Of a stretch of 64,000 bases of DNA, positions 32,984-46,500 are shown one piece after another. Source of the stretch: Corydoras sp. C115 (taxonomy: Eukaryota > Chordata > Actinopteri > Siluriformes > Callichthyidae); NCBI GenBank assembly GCA_019802505.1, contig JAFMOC010000093.1, forward strand, positions 1,121,001 through 1,185,000, written 5' to 3'. Numbering within the stretch: the stretch's first letter is position 1; the number at the start of each line of letters is the position of its first letter. The notes below the pieces were generated by a model that saw nothing but the letters and a program-made list of their open reading frames with translations, was not told the origin of the DNA and searched no databases. The translations under genes and the position numbers were made by a program.

Positions 32984-33533
32984 GGCGGCACGGTGTCTTA
33001 GTGGTTGGCATGTTCTCCTCTCAGCGCTAGGGATTCCCGGTTCAAATCCCCATCTGGGTGGAGTTTCCATGTTCTCCCTGTGTCCGTGTGGGTTTCCTCT
33101 GGGTTCTCCGGTTTCCTCCCACAGTCCAAAAACATGGATCAAGTCAATTGAATTCTCCAAATTGCCCCATATAGAGTGTGTGTGTGTGTGAGTGAGTGTG
33201 TCTTCCACTTTATCCTCTATTAGGGTCGCGGTGGGGTTCCCCATGCCCATCCAGGGGAGAACATCTCCGGCGCTAGGCAGATACACCCAGGACAGGGCGC
33301 CAATCCATCGCTGGGCACACACTCACTCACACAGACACACTCTATATGGGGCAATTTGGAGAACTCAATCGACTTGATCCATGTTTTTGGACTGTGGGAG
33401 GAAACCGGAGAACCCGGAGGAAACCCACGCAGACACGGGGAGAACATAGAAACTCCACCCAGATGGGGATTCGAACCGGGAATCCCTAGTGCTGAGAGGA
33501 GAACATGCTAACCACTAAGCCACTGTGCCACCC
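32984..33533. repeat. DANA-like SINE fold-back, two long arms
   Basis: A sense copy 32984-33201 stops in the TG-rich body ('GTGAGTGAGTGTGTC') and switches to a complete antisense copy 33203-33533 starting in 'TTCCACTTTATCC'. Confidence 0.9.
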
Positions 33534-33537
33534 ATTT

Positions 33538-33866
33538 ATTCATTCATTATCTCCCGCTTTATCCTCTATTAGGGTCGCGGTGGGGTTCCCCATGCCCATC
33601 CAGGGGAGAACGTTTCGGGTGCTGGGCAGATAGACCCAGGACAGGGTGCCAACCATCGCTGGGCACACACTCACTCACACATACACTCTATATGGGGCAA
33701 TTTGGAGAATTCAATTGACTTGATCCATGTTTTTGGACTGTGGGAGGAAAGCGGAGAACCCGGAGGAAACCCACGCAGACACGGGGAGAACATGGAAACT
33801 CCACCCAGATGGGAATCCCTGGTGGTGAGAGGGGAACGTGCTGACCACTAAGCCACCGTGCCGCCG
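33538..33866 (-). repeat. DANA-like SINE, nearly full length
   Basis: Small deletion at the B box (CAGATGGGAATCCC). Confidence 0.92.
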
Positions 33867-34165
33867 AGTTTTTTTTTTTGCATAAAGATAGTTCAAGAAC
33901 ATAGTGTTAGATAAGCAGCGTTTGTTCAACCCATTCGTCTTCAAACCTTCTTTTCTGGATGCAGAACGTTAGCACCGTAGACCAAGCGCCGGGCGTTAAC
34001 CAGGCAGCCCGTATGGAGTCGTATGATCGACCACATCTCACACACGGTTCCAAATTCCCCTTCGTGAGGAAAACCAACAAACCGAAGCCGAGAAAGAAAA
34101 GGAAAATACATTTTGTGCTTCATTACAGAGACACTCTGAACGCCGAATGCAGTGGACCTTCTGTG
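33867..34165. other. Unique non-coding sequence
   Basis: No gene or repeat recognised. Short frames on both strands, neither familiar. Confidence 0.45.
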
Positions 34166-34178
34166 TGTTTCGTTTTTA

Positions 34179-34504
34179 TTCATTCATTCATTCATTATCT
34201 CCCGCTTTATCCTCTATTAGGGTCGCGGTGGGGTTCCCCATGCCCATCCAGGGGAGAACGTCTCGGGCGCTGGGCAGATACACCCAGGACAGGGCACCAA
34301 TCCATCGCTGGGCACACACTCACTCACACAGACACACTTTATATGGGGCAATTTGGAGAACTCAATTGACTTGATTCATGTTTTTGGACTATGGGAGGAA
34401 ACCGGAGAACCCGGAGGAAACCCACGCGGACACGGGGAGAACATGGAAATTCGAACCGGGAATCCCTAGTGCTGAGAGGAGAACGTGCTGACCACTAAGC
34501 CACA
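34179..34504 (-). repeat. DANA-like SINE with clear target duplication
   Basis: Flanked by TGTTTCGTTTTTA at 34166-34178 and 34505-34517. Its own head is truncated, so truncation happened at or before insertion. Confidence 0.94.
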
Positions 34505-34561
34505 TGTTTCGTTTTTAAAGAAGCTCAAATGAATAATTTATAAGAAATGAAGTGGCGTCAC

Positions 34562-35005
34562 GCACGGTAGCTTAGTGGTTGGCATGTTCTCCTCTCAGCG
34601 CTAAGGATTCCCAGTTCGAATCCCCATCTGGGTGGAGTTTCCATGTTCTCCCCGTGTCCGCGTGGGTTTCCTCCCACAGTCCAAAAACATGGATCAAGTC
34701 AATTGAATTCTCAAAATAAAGTGTGTTTGTGTGTGAGTGAGTGTGTGCCCAGCGATGGATTGGTTTCCTCCAGGTTCTCCGGTTTCCTCCCACAGTCCAA
34801 AAACATGGATCACGTCAATTGAGTTCTCCAAATTGCCCCATATAGTGTGTGTGTGTGTGTGAGTGAGTGTGTGCCCAGCGATGGATTGGCGCCCTGTCCT
34901 GGGTGTATCTGCCCAGCGCCCGAAACGTTCTCCCCTGGATGGGCATGGGGAACCCCCCCCCACGAGCCTAATATAGGATAAAGTGGAAGATAATGGATGG
35001 ATGGA
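34562..35005 (+). repeat. DANA-like SINE with internal duplication
   Basis: The body segment from 'TTTCCTCC' to 'GATGGATTGG' occurs twice (first to about 34763, second from 34764). Confidence 0.9.
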
Positions 35006-35044
35006 AGTTTAAGTGAGGTTTTCACAATGCATGCACAATGAAAA

Positions 35045-35048
<4 letters not shown>

Positions 35049-35093
<45 letters not shown>
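35049..35093. repeat. (GT)n microsatellite
   Basis: About 22 GT units. Confidence 0.97.
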
Positions 35094-35096
<3 letters not shown>

Positions 35097-35815
35097 AAAA
35101 AGGTTGTATGGGACAGAGAGAAAGTGATATAGAAAAAAATGAGAGCGAAAGCGCAAAAATATAGAGTGAGAGAAGATGCAAGAGAAAGACATTGTGAGAG
35201 TCTAAGACTCAGAAGTCTTAAGATAAGCCTCAGATAAGAAAATGTCAGCAGGAGTGAGCGTAAGAAAGAGACGACATGAGAGAGAAACGAAATGCAAATG
35301 CCAGAGAGAAAGCACATGCAAGAGAAACGGAGAAAGAGAGTGTGACAGAAGCGGCATGAACGAAGCAGAGAAACTGAAAGAGCAACAACAAAAAAACGCC
35401 AACAACAAAAATGTTAATATCAGATTTTTAACAGAATAAAATCTGCACAGTATTAAATGTAACCACCGCCCTCGAACGAAAAGCAACAACCATAACGAAC
35501 ACGAGTTCCCGGAGTTCCCGGAGTTCTCCTCCCGGAGAACCCGGAGGAAACCCACGCAGACCGTACACTCACTGAGCATCTGAAACACCGAGTTAACACT
35601 GCACCTCACCTGCTCTCAGAACAGCTTCAGAGATTCTGCCCTTACACTGCGATCACCTGAACGTCCAAACGTGGACTCAGTCTCTGTCTTTAATGGATTT
35701 ATTATTTTTTTGTGCGGCATTGAAATTTAAAACACTGTTGTATGAAAATCTCAGGAGATCAAGAGTTTCTACTCAAACGCACCCATCTGGCACCAACAAT
35801 CATGCCACAGTCAGT
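35094..35815. other. Purine-rich stretch and unique sequence downstream of PTAR1
   Basis: 35100-35400 is rich in GAGA/AAAG on the plus strand (imperfect). At 35521-35562 is a scrap of SINE body ('GGAGAACCCGGAGGAAACCC'). No gene seen. Confidence 0.5.
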
Positions 35816-35834
35816 CACTATTCACTGTGAATCG

Positions 35835-36366
35835 TTTATTATTCTAAAAGAATACTTGACTCGGTGTACAGGTTTCTCATAAAGTGCTCAGGGAGTGTAC
35901 ATTTCCTAAATCTAGAACACTAGGTCTTCAGCCTGCAGCTGTGTATGCAGGAGAACAGCTTTAACAGACCGAGCTGCTATTGATCCCAAAGTCTGTGATT
36001 GTGCTTCCACTGCCGAATGTGATAAAGTGCTTATGAGTGTGGATGTATATATAGACATACGAGCGTATGTACGACTCCAGGCTTAGTCTGGGCTGAAATG
36101 TAAGAGTCCTACTGAAGGCAGTGCCATAACAACGTTCCACGCGTTCGGTCTGTGCAAGAGTACAAAAGAAAAACGCACGGAACTCAAAGAACGGCTCAAA
36201 CGCTGCAAATAATGGGGAAACGGACCTGAGATACGAAGTACCTGAACGCGAGTGGATCCCGCCGAGCGGTTTTCCTCATGAAGGGGACTTCGCGTCGGAT
36301 GGGCTGGCTTATTCGTCAAGACCTATCCGAGATCTCCACCTCCCTGTGCGCGGAACGTGGGTCCGA
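35835..36366 (-). other. PTAR1: PTAR1 3' untranslated region with poly(A) signal candidate
   Basis: Follows the PTAR1 stop codon and is free of recognised repeats, in contrast to everything around it. An AATAAA (minus strand) at 35835-35840 is a likely poly(A) signal, giving a 3' UTR of about 0.55 kb. The transcript end is inferred. Confidence 0.5.
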
Positions 36367-36703
36367 CTACTGACCTAAGACCGAGTCCAGCCACTTCCTG
36401 TAGGCGCTGGCGAATCGCGACTGTTCGGGGCTCCTGCAGCTACACAAGATTCCGGAGATGAAGGTGTGTTCAGATGGGAGTGTGGGGCAGGGAGGCCACC
36501 GCTTCAGCCGTTTACTGTTCTGCGTGTAGCCGGCGTTTCGACTGCTCTCCTGCGCGCAGTCCGTGTCCATGACCTGGGCGCTCCTCTCTTTGTCTCCGGG
36601 TTCTGTAGTCTCGTTAACGCGAGCGTCGGCGGGACCTGGAGTCGGAGAGCCGGCCCCCTGATTGTGCTTCCGCCAGTTGTGCCAGAGATAAAACACGTTC
36701 CGT
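36367..36703 (-). CDS. PTAR1: PTAR1 coding exon 7 (last)
   Basis: Acceptor TCAACAG; encodes RRNVFYLWHNWRKHNQ, a low-conservation linker, then SKRLKRWPP and the conserved C-terminal SRFASAYRKWLDSVLGQ and stop TAG at 36367-36369. Confidence 0.95.
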
Positions 36704-39700
36704 CTGTTGAAGGATCAATCGATCAATCAATCAATTAATCTTTGTTATAAACTATATTTAAAAGAACTTTCGTACAGGCTGCATTTAAAACACTTGACTG
36801 TATAAGATTCGGCGGCATGGTGGCTTAGTGTTTAGCACGTTCTCCTCTCAGCACTAGGGATTCCCGGTTCGAATCCCCATCTGGGTGGAGTTTCCATGTT
36901 CTCCCCGTGTCTGCGTGGGTTTCCTCCGGGTTCTCTGGTTTCCTCCCACAGTCCAAAAACATGGATCAAGTCAATTGACTTCTCAAAATTGTCCCATATA
37001 GAGTGTGTTTGTGTGAGTGAGTGTGTGTCCAGCGATGGATTGGCGCCCTGTCCTGGGTGTATCTGCCCAGCGCCCAAGACGTTCTCCCCTGGATGGGCAT
37101 GGGGAACCCCCCCGCGAGCCTAATCTAGGATAAAGCGGAAGATAATGGATGAATGAATGAATTTATTACGGGGCGGCACGGTGGCTTAGTGTTTAGCATG
37201 TTCTCCTCTCAGCACTAGGGATTCCCGATTCGAATCCCCATCTGGGTGGAGTTTCCATGTTCTCCCTGTGTCCGTGTGGGTATCCTCCGGGTTCTCCGGT
37301 TTCCTCCCACAGTCCAAAAACATGGAACAAGTCAATTGAGTTCTCCAAATTGCCCCATATAGAGTGTGTTTGTGTGAGTGAGTGTGTGCTCAGTGATAGA
37401 TTGGTGTCCTGTCCTGGGTGTATCTGCCCAGCGCCCGAAACCTTCTCCCCTGGATGGGCATGGAGAACCCCCCACGACCCTAATAGAGGATAAAGCGGAA
37501 GATAATGGATGGATGGAAAATTTATTACATGGTTTATGACCATCGCTAAAGCCGACATGAGGTTTTTAGGTCTATTTACAAATTGAATACAAAAATCAGG
37601 AATTTGACTCCATGTTTTTAATACTCCCTTTGATAAGAAAGTGTCCCTGCTACATATTTTTAAATAGTAAGATAATAGCTTTATGAAAACAAGTCGTAAG
37701 TTGCCATAACCATTGAACAACAACAGAAAATTGGCTACCAGCAGCAAGCAGAGGGACGATTTGGCGCCATACAATGATGGATTCGCCATCTGTGCACTTT
37801 CCCACCCACAATATCACTGTAACATCTTTCTACAGTACAAAATGAATACCCCCCCCCCCCCCCCCAGTGTTTGAAGATGGACAAGAAATGATGTAAACGT
37901 ATTTAGAACAAGTAATTGTATTAGAATTCATCTCTGCCCTTAAGACATTTACATTCAGTGGTGCAACAGAAAGGTGGCACTGAGGTATCATTAAAGCTGA
38001 TCATTAATCAATCAGGTTCCTATGGCTGCATTTTTTCGGCCAATTTTTTTTTTTCTATTGTGTTCTGGAAGAGCTGTGTTTTTTGAAAATGCTGAATGAG
38101 TTGGGAAGGTCATGTCATCATAGGGCAGGGGGCAGGGGTGAACCATATGGAGGGAGGACTGGCACCATGGTGGGGTTCAAGCATCAGACGACATTCAGGA
38201 CTAGAGCACAGAGAACAAGTTGGGCTGTATGTTTGGAAAATAGAATTAAGGTGAGAGAAAGCAGATCCAGGGATCCAGAGTCAGGGATGAGGCGATTAAT
38301 CGTTATTGCAGTTTATCAAAGTAAATTGATTTTCTTTTATGTAAAAAGCAGCAGATTAAACAAATAGTAAGAGTTTAAAAACAGGTCAGCGGGAATAATG
38401 TAACCACAGCGGCATTAAAGCTGATCATTAATCAATCAGGTTCCTATGGCTGCATTTTTTCAGCTAAATTTTGATTTATTTTTATTGTATTCTGGAAGAG
38501 CTGTGTTTTTTAAAGATGCTGAATGAGTTGGGAAGATCATGTCATCATAGGGCAGGGGGCAACCATATGGAGGGAGGACTGGCACCATGGCGGGGTCCAA
38601 GCACCAGACAACATTCGGGACTAGAGCCCTGAGCCTCACCTTAAGGTGAGAGAAAGCAGATCCAGGGGTTCTCCTGAAGGTCAGATTCAGGGATGAGACG
38701 ATTAATCGTTATTGCAGTTTATCGAAGTAAATGGATTTTTTTTTTTAATGTAAACAGCAGCAGATTAAACAAATAGTAAGAGTTTAAAAACAGGTCAATG
38801 GGAATAATGTAACCACAGCGGCATTAAAGCTGATCATTAATCAATCAGGTTCCTATGGCTGCATTTTTTGGCCAAATTTTGATTTATTTTTATTGTATCC
38901 TGGAAGATATGTGTTTTTTGAAGATGCTGAATGAGTTGAGAAGGTCATGTCATCATAGGGCAGGGGGCAGGGGTGAACCATATGGAGGGAGGACTGGCAC
39001 CAGACGACATTCGGGACTAGAGCACAGAGAACAAGTCGGTCTGTATGTTTGGAAAATAGAGTTAAGGTGAGAGAAAGCAGATCCAGGGGTTCTCCTGTAG
39101 GTCAGAGTCAGGGATGAGACGATTAATCGTTATTGCAGTTTATCGAAGTAAATGGATTTTTTTAAATGTAAACAGCAGCAGATTAAACAAATTGTAGAGT
39201 TTAAAAACAGGTCAGCGGGAATAATGTAACCACAGCGGCATTAAAGCTGATCATTAATCAATCAGTTTCCTATGGCTGCATTTTTGGGTCAAATTTTGAT
39301 TTATTTTTATTGTATTCTGGAAGAGATGTGTTTTTTAAAACATTCAGGACTAGAGCTGTGAGAACAAGTCGGGGTGCATGTTTGGAAAATAGAGTTAAGG
39401 TGAGAGAAAGCAGATCCAGGGGTTCTCCTGAAGGTCAGAGTCAGGGATGAGACGATTAATCGTTATTGCAGTTTATCGAAGTAAATGTTTTTTTTTTTAA
39501 TGTAAACAGCAGAAGATTAAACAAATAGTAAGAGTTTAAAAACAGGTCAGCGGGAATAATGTAACCACAGCGACATTAAACCTGATCATTAATGTCTGCA
39601 TTTTTTCTTATTTTTTATTGTATTCTGGAAAAATTGTGTTTTTTGAAGATGCTGAATGAGTTGGGAAGGTCATGTCATCATAGGGCAGGGGGCAGGGGTA

Positions 39701-40451
39701 AACCATATGGAGGGAGGACTGGCACCAGACGACATTCGGGAATAGAGCACAGAGAACAAGTCGGGGTGTATGTTTGGAAAATAGAGTTAAGGTGAGAGAA
39801 AGCAGATCCAGGGGTTCTCCTGTAGGTCAGAGTCAGGGATGAGGCGATTAATCGTTATTGCAGTTTATCGAAGTAAATGGATTTTTTTTTTATGTAAACA
39901 GCAGCAGATTAAACAAATAGTAAGAGTTTAAAAACAGGTCAGCGGGAATAATGTAACCACAGCGACATTAAACCTGATCATTAATGTCTGCATTTTTTCT
40001 TATTTTTTATTGTATTCTGGAAAAATTGTGTTTTTTGAAGATGCTGAATGAGTTGGGAAGGTCATGTCATCATAGGGCAGGGGGCAGGGGTAAACCATAT
40101 GGAGGGAGGACTGGCACCAGACGACATTCGGGAATAGAGCACAGAGAACAAGTCGGGGTGTATGTTTGGAAAATAGAGTTAAGGTGAGAGAAAGCAGATC
40201 CAGGGGTTCTCCTGTAGGTCAGAGTCAGGGATGAGGCGATTAATCGTTATTGCAGTTTATCGAAGTAAATGGATTTTTTTTTTATGTAAACAGCAGCAGA
40301 TTAAACAAATAGTAAGAGTTTAAAAACAGGTCAGCGGGAATAATGTAACCACAGCGGCAAGGGCAATTCAAATAACTTCACTGTGCCCAAACGAGCAGCG
40401 GCACAGCAAAATCATTTATACTCAACACCCGCTGTCCCTCCAAACCTTCAG

Positions 40452-40537
<86 letters not shown>

Positions 40538-43500
40538 AGAGAGAGGCAGACAGAGGGGGAGACTCTGCAGCACTAGATCATCCATCTAACTCCAGCACTG
40601 CACTAAAAAACACATCAGGCTGGTCGGCGAGAAATCAAGGACAGGCTACTGAGCCAAGGTCACGCCGCTGACAAAGCATACAGCACACTGCGCTCAGGCT
40701 GGAGCCTTTCTCTCAGCACAGCATGCAGCCAGAGAACACGGCCTACTTCATTAGGAACCCACACAGGGATTAAAACAGAGGGTCTTGGCCCACTTCATAC
40801 AGCAGATGTTAATAACTTAACTAATCCCATAAAAGATTTCTCAGGACTCTTATGTACACCTGAGTTAATCAACAACCCTGACACAAACACACTGACCGAT
40901 ACCGACCATCAGCTCGCAGTGCCCTCTCTAACGGCCGATCTATTAGAATACACTAAAATCGATGGTACGTCCGCCTCTCGGCGCTGAGGATCCAGGTTTG
41001 AATTGCGATCTGGGTGGACGTTCCATGTTCTCAGGTTTGGACATGCCTCATATCTGCTCCACTCATTGTCCATTGTGTAAGTTTCACTTCACAGAACCGG
41101 GGCGGCACGGTGGCTTGGTGGTTTAGCATGTTCTCCTCTCAGCGCTAGGGATTCCCGGTTCGAATCCCAATCTGGGTGGAGTCTCCATGTTCTCCCCGTG
41201 GGTTTCCTCCGGGTTCTCCCGTTTCCTCCCACAGTCCAAAAACATGGATCAAGTCATTTGAGTTCTCCAAATTGCCCCATATAGAGTGTGTCTGTGTGAG
41301 TGAGTGTGTGCCCAGCGATGGATTGGCACCCTGTCCTGGGTTTATCTGCCCAGAGCCCGAAACGTTCTCCCCTGAATGGGCATGGGGAACCCCCCCCGCG
41401 ACCCTAATAGAGGATAAAGCGGGAGATAATGAATGAATGAATGTTTACAACCAGGGTCGGCACGGTGGCTTGGTGAGTAGCATGTTCGCCTCTCAGCACT
41501 AGGGATTCCCGGTTCGAATCCCCATCTGGGTGGAGTCTCCATGTTCTCCCCGTGTCCGCATGGGTTTCCTCCAGGTTCTCCGGTTTCCTCCCACAGTCCA
41601 AAAAACATGGATCAAGTCAATTGAGTTCTCCAAATTGCCCCATATAGAGTGTGTCTGTGTGAGTGAGTGTGTGCACAGCGATAGATTGGTGCCCTGTCCT
41701 GGGTCTACCCAGCGCCCGAGACGTTCTCCCCTGGATGGGCATGGGGAACCCCCCCCCCGTGACCCTAATATAGGATAAAGTGGAAGATAATGGATGGATG
41801 GACTTCACAGAACCCTGACCCACTCACCTGTGACACCACAGTGACTCGTGACCCGGGTACGACTGGATAAGGTCGGTGCAGAGATCCATCTCCTCGTGAA
41901 AAAGATGAGGGACGGTGTCTACATGGGCGTCGTCCACAGCGCCCACTGTTCTACCTTCATTAGGCTGGTGGGTCTGAGCCAGTTCATCCAGCAGAGTCTT
42001 CAGCAGGAACTGCCGATAATGGAAGCCACTGTGGTCAGAGACGTGCATGGACACCCAGTGTCTTGTGGAGGAGAGTTCATCGTAAAGAATCTAATGAAGG
42101 AACGTAGAAAGTGCATTTCCGTGAGTTTTTTTGGGTAATGCATTGCAGTCCCTTTAACACTACTGGCCCTATTTATAAAGAACAACAAATTGTGCTGCTG
42201 ATGTAAATATTTTCATAACGTTACCATTAGGGCTGTATTCAACAAAGAATTTTCATAGTCGAATCTGATTCGTCAGATTTTCCCTATAGTCGACTGATAG
42301 TCGAATCCGTTAAAATTTCACCACAAGATGGCGCTATAAGCGTGGTTTTTAAAAAAGATTTTTTTAATATATTTTACTTGTTTTTCTAGAGCACCGTAAA
42401 TGGGATCCCCGTTCCGGACTTTTTTCCACTTCAAAGGAAAAACCTAAAAAAAACCTAAAAACCTAAAAATTAGGATGATTTTATTTGACAAAAGGCTATA
42501 TATATATATAACGAAAACAAAGACATTTCATGTAAAAACTAATGCTTAGCAGCAGCCATGGACACCCCCATGTGGTCAAAATGGTACATTAAATTATGAG
42601 GTTCATAGTCGACTACGGTTCTCCGAATCGAATCGTCGAATCAGCGAATATTGCAGCTCACCCCTAGTTACCATACATACACCATAGTAAGTAAGTAAGT
42701 AAGTAAACTTATATATAGCACTTTTCATAGGCACAGGCCACAAAGTGCTTCACAAAACATTTACATTTAGTCATTTAGCAGACGCTTTTATCCAAAGCGA
42801 CTTACAAATGAGAACATTACAAGTCAGAAGCCATGGAGAAAACCAACTATACTGTAAATTCATCAAACCTGATTGTTATTCGAAGCTGCGCCCCCCCCCC
42901 CCCTTTTTTTTATTTTTTATTTTTTACAACAGGTATTTGTTAAAGAGATGCGTCTTCAGTAGTTTCTTAAAACTGTTTAGTGATTCTGCCTTACGGACAG
43001 AGTTGGGAAGATCGTTCCACCATTTTGCAGTGGTGAACGCCACCGAGTGAGAATTAGCTCCTCGGTGAGGTGGAACCGCCAGGCGATCGACAGACAAGTC
43101 TTTAACTGTTTTTTAAAAGAGTCCGCAGAGTCCGCCAATCTTAAAAAAGGGGGCAAGGAGTTCCACAGTTTGGGAGCAACAACCTCGAATGCTCGATCGC
43201 CCCGAGTCTTTAACCGAGTGCGAGGAACAGAGAGTAAGTTCGAATGGTTAGACCGGAGCGAACGAGCTGATACGTGTCGATGGAGCAGACCAGACACATA
43301 CATAGGAGCCTGATTGTGTAATGCTCTAAAAGTAAGAGTTAAAATTTTTAAATAAATCCGGTATTCAACAGGAAGCCAGTGCAGGGATACTAAAAGTGGG
43401 GTTATGTGAGAACGTTTGTTTGCTACATAGAACTCTACCTTTAAATTGCCATCAGCCATGTGCTTCAGGACCCAGATGCGGTGGGACCAGGCGTTGTAGT

Positions 43501-46500
43501 TGCTGGCATAGCGGCCGGCTGCATCTGCACAGACCTTCATTTCTTCATGTACAGCTCTTTGGATCCTCTCAGTGTAACTGCTGCCGTCAGCTTCTCCTTC
43601 GAGCTCCTTCCGCAGTCTCTGCAAGACCCAGCGCCTGGAACCGACAAAACATACTCCATTACTAACCCCATGAAAAAACACCCAAATCGTTCAATTCATT
43701 AATAACAATCAGTATGTAATATGGCATGACAAAGTCTGGGCACCCGGTCACGCATCTGTTCCTGTGAATGTCGCATGAATCTTAAAAAATAAATAAATAA
43801 AATAAAAGAATGAGAGATGGGGGTGAAACTATAGTCCCCTGAAACAATATGCCAACACTTGGGTGCAGCAAATTACAACCTGAATAATTTTAACCACGGT
43901 CAGAATTTTATCTGATTGATAAGGCTTTGTCTTTTCACTCATAATTAATGAGAAAGACACTAGAATTGCTTAAACCTTGAGCCAACAACCGGCCAAGTAT
44001 AATAAAATTCATTCATTCATTATCTTCCGCTTTATCCTCTATTAGGGTCGCGGGGGGTTCCCCATGCCCATCCAGGGGAGAACGTTTCGGGCGCTGGGCA
44101 GATACACCCAGGACAGGGCGCCAATCTATCACTGGGCACACATTGATCACACAGACACACTCTATATGGGGCAATTTGGAGAACTCAATTGACTTGATCC
44201 ATGTTTTTGGACTGTGGGAGGAAACCGGAGAACCCGGAGGAAACCCACGCGGACACGGGGAGAACATGGAAACTCCACCCAGACGGGGATTTGAACCAGG
44301 AATCTCTAGTGCTGAGAGGAGAACATGCCAACCACTAAGCCACCGTGCCGCCCATGTATTCATTCATTCATTATCTCCCGCTTTATCCTCTAGTAGCGCT
44401 GAGAGGAGAACATAAATAATAAAATAAAAACAAAAATAATTCCATAATGAATAGAAACCTAAACAAAACTCTTGCTTTCTAATGCAAAGCAAAAAAGAAA
44501 TGTGAAGTGAATGGGAAACATGGCGATCACGTCGAGGTCTTACAGAACTGTTCATAAAATAAAAATAAAAAAATCCCAGAAATAAAACCTTTCTTCTTCA
44601 CTTTCATCAACATTTAAACAGGTCTAATGCATTTCAGAAACAGTTTCTGTGGACAGAAATATGTACAATATTCATTCATTCATTCATTCATTCATTATCT
44701 CCCGCTTTATCCTCTATTAGGATCGCGGTGGGGTTCCCCATGCCCATCCAGGGGAGAACGTCTCGGGCGCTGGGCAGATAGACCCAGGACAGGGCTCCAA
44801 TCCATCGCTGGGCACACACTCACTCACACAGACACACTCTATATGGGGCAATTTGGAGAACTTAATTGACTTGATCCATGCTTTTGGACTGTGGGAGGAA
44901 ACCGGAGAACCCGGAGGAAACCCACGTGGACACGGGGAGAACATGGAAACTCCACCCAGATGGGGATTCGAAGCGGGAATCCCTAGTGCTGAGAGGAGAA
45001 CATGCTAACCACTAAACCACCCATGTGTACAATATGAAACATGTAAATAAAGAACGGTTAGTTGGAACACCAATAATCCCAAAAGTAAATTTGGGTATCT
45101 GTTTGGCTTCAATCAGTTATTTTGGGAGAAAACAAACGGTGTTAATAAAAAAATAAAAAAATAAAAAAGAACGCCTGTGCAACCACTGCATACATTATTA
45201 AAGTGTCAGTCAAAGTGTTACTGAAAATCAGGTCATTTTACTTTTCTAGCTTCTTAAAGATACAGAGATACTCGTGTTTGATTTCTTTCATAGGATAGAG
45301 AACAGGACTTTAATTTAGAAATATTAAATAGCAATTTACAAAACATCTAAAATTCCAGGTACAAGACTTCTAATTCACAAAAAAAAACGATTAAAATCAC
45401 AGAGCGGATGATCTGTCTGTACTGTTGGGACGTGCATATCTGACGGGATGTGATGAAGTAGAAAGCAAAGTGTAATGGAGTTTTTAAAAATGCATGTCTG
45501 TCTGAGACGCAGAACTTCATTTAGATATTTAATATTTCAGCTACCGGCACATCTGACCTCATTTAGGTGTACACACAGGAAAAGCCCGTTTCCCCCAAAA
45601 GAAAAGAAACGCTAATTGGGTCAGAACGCCGTGAAAATGTTCTTAACTCCGAGCACGAAGCCGGATGAGTGTTAATGTGTGTCGGCTACAAACAGCCTGC
45701 TGCCTGCAAACAAAATGTTCTATTTTGGGGGATTTTCTTCATGTGAGTCGTGTTTGGTTTCCTTTAAAATAAACTAGAGACTTCATCTGTATGGGAAGTG
45801 GAGAAAATAGACAACGGAGCAAGACAGGGGCGTGTGCAAACTTTTGACTGTTCCTGTAGGTAAAATGTAAACAGTGCTGTAATTGTTTTACATTAACTGC
45901 TGACTGTCAAGCATTTTTAGAAAGTGAATAAAAATGGGGCGGCACGGTGGCTTAGTGGTTAGCATGTTCTCCTCTCAGCGCTAGGGATTCCCGGTTCGGA
46001 TCCCAATCCGGGTGGAGTTTCCATGTTCTCCCCGTGTCTGCGTGGGTTTCCTCGGGGTTCTCCGGTTTCCTCCCACAGTCCAAAAACATGGATCAAGTCA
46101 ACTGAGTTCTCCAAATTGCCCCATATAGAGTGTGTCTTTGTGAGTGAGTGTGTTCCCAGTGATAGATTGGCGTCCTGTCCTGGGTCTATCTGCCCAGCGC
46201 CCAAAACGTTCTCCCCTGGATGGGCATGGGGAACCCCCCACGACCCTAATAGAGGATAAAGCGGGAGATAATGAATGAATGAATGAATAAAAAGGGAAAT
46301 GTAGACAGTAATGCCTCATCTTTTATGGGAGTTACGTTTAAGAGACCCCTGCAATATGTGTAATCTGCAAAATAGCAGTTATATTTATTATTTACATATT
46401 TTTAAGGCTTTGTAAACCCGTTCTATTCTCTTATTAAGCTTTTCCACACTCTAAACACTTCATATGTTCTTTAACACTTTCTAACCTACATAATTTAGTA

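Noticed and set aside
36083..36319. Minus-strand 78-codon frame downstream of PTAR1
   Set aside because: Lies in the 3' UTR after the conserved stop; no similarity recognised.
41848..42138. Plus-strand 96-codon frame
   Set aside because: Shadow of PTAR1 exon 6, which is the conserved frame on the minus strand.
43396..43702. Plus-strand frames of 80-89 codons
   Set aside because: Shadows of PTAR1 exon 5.
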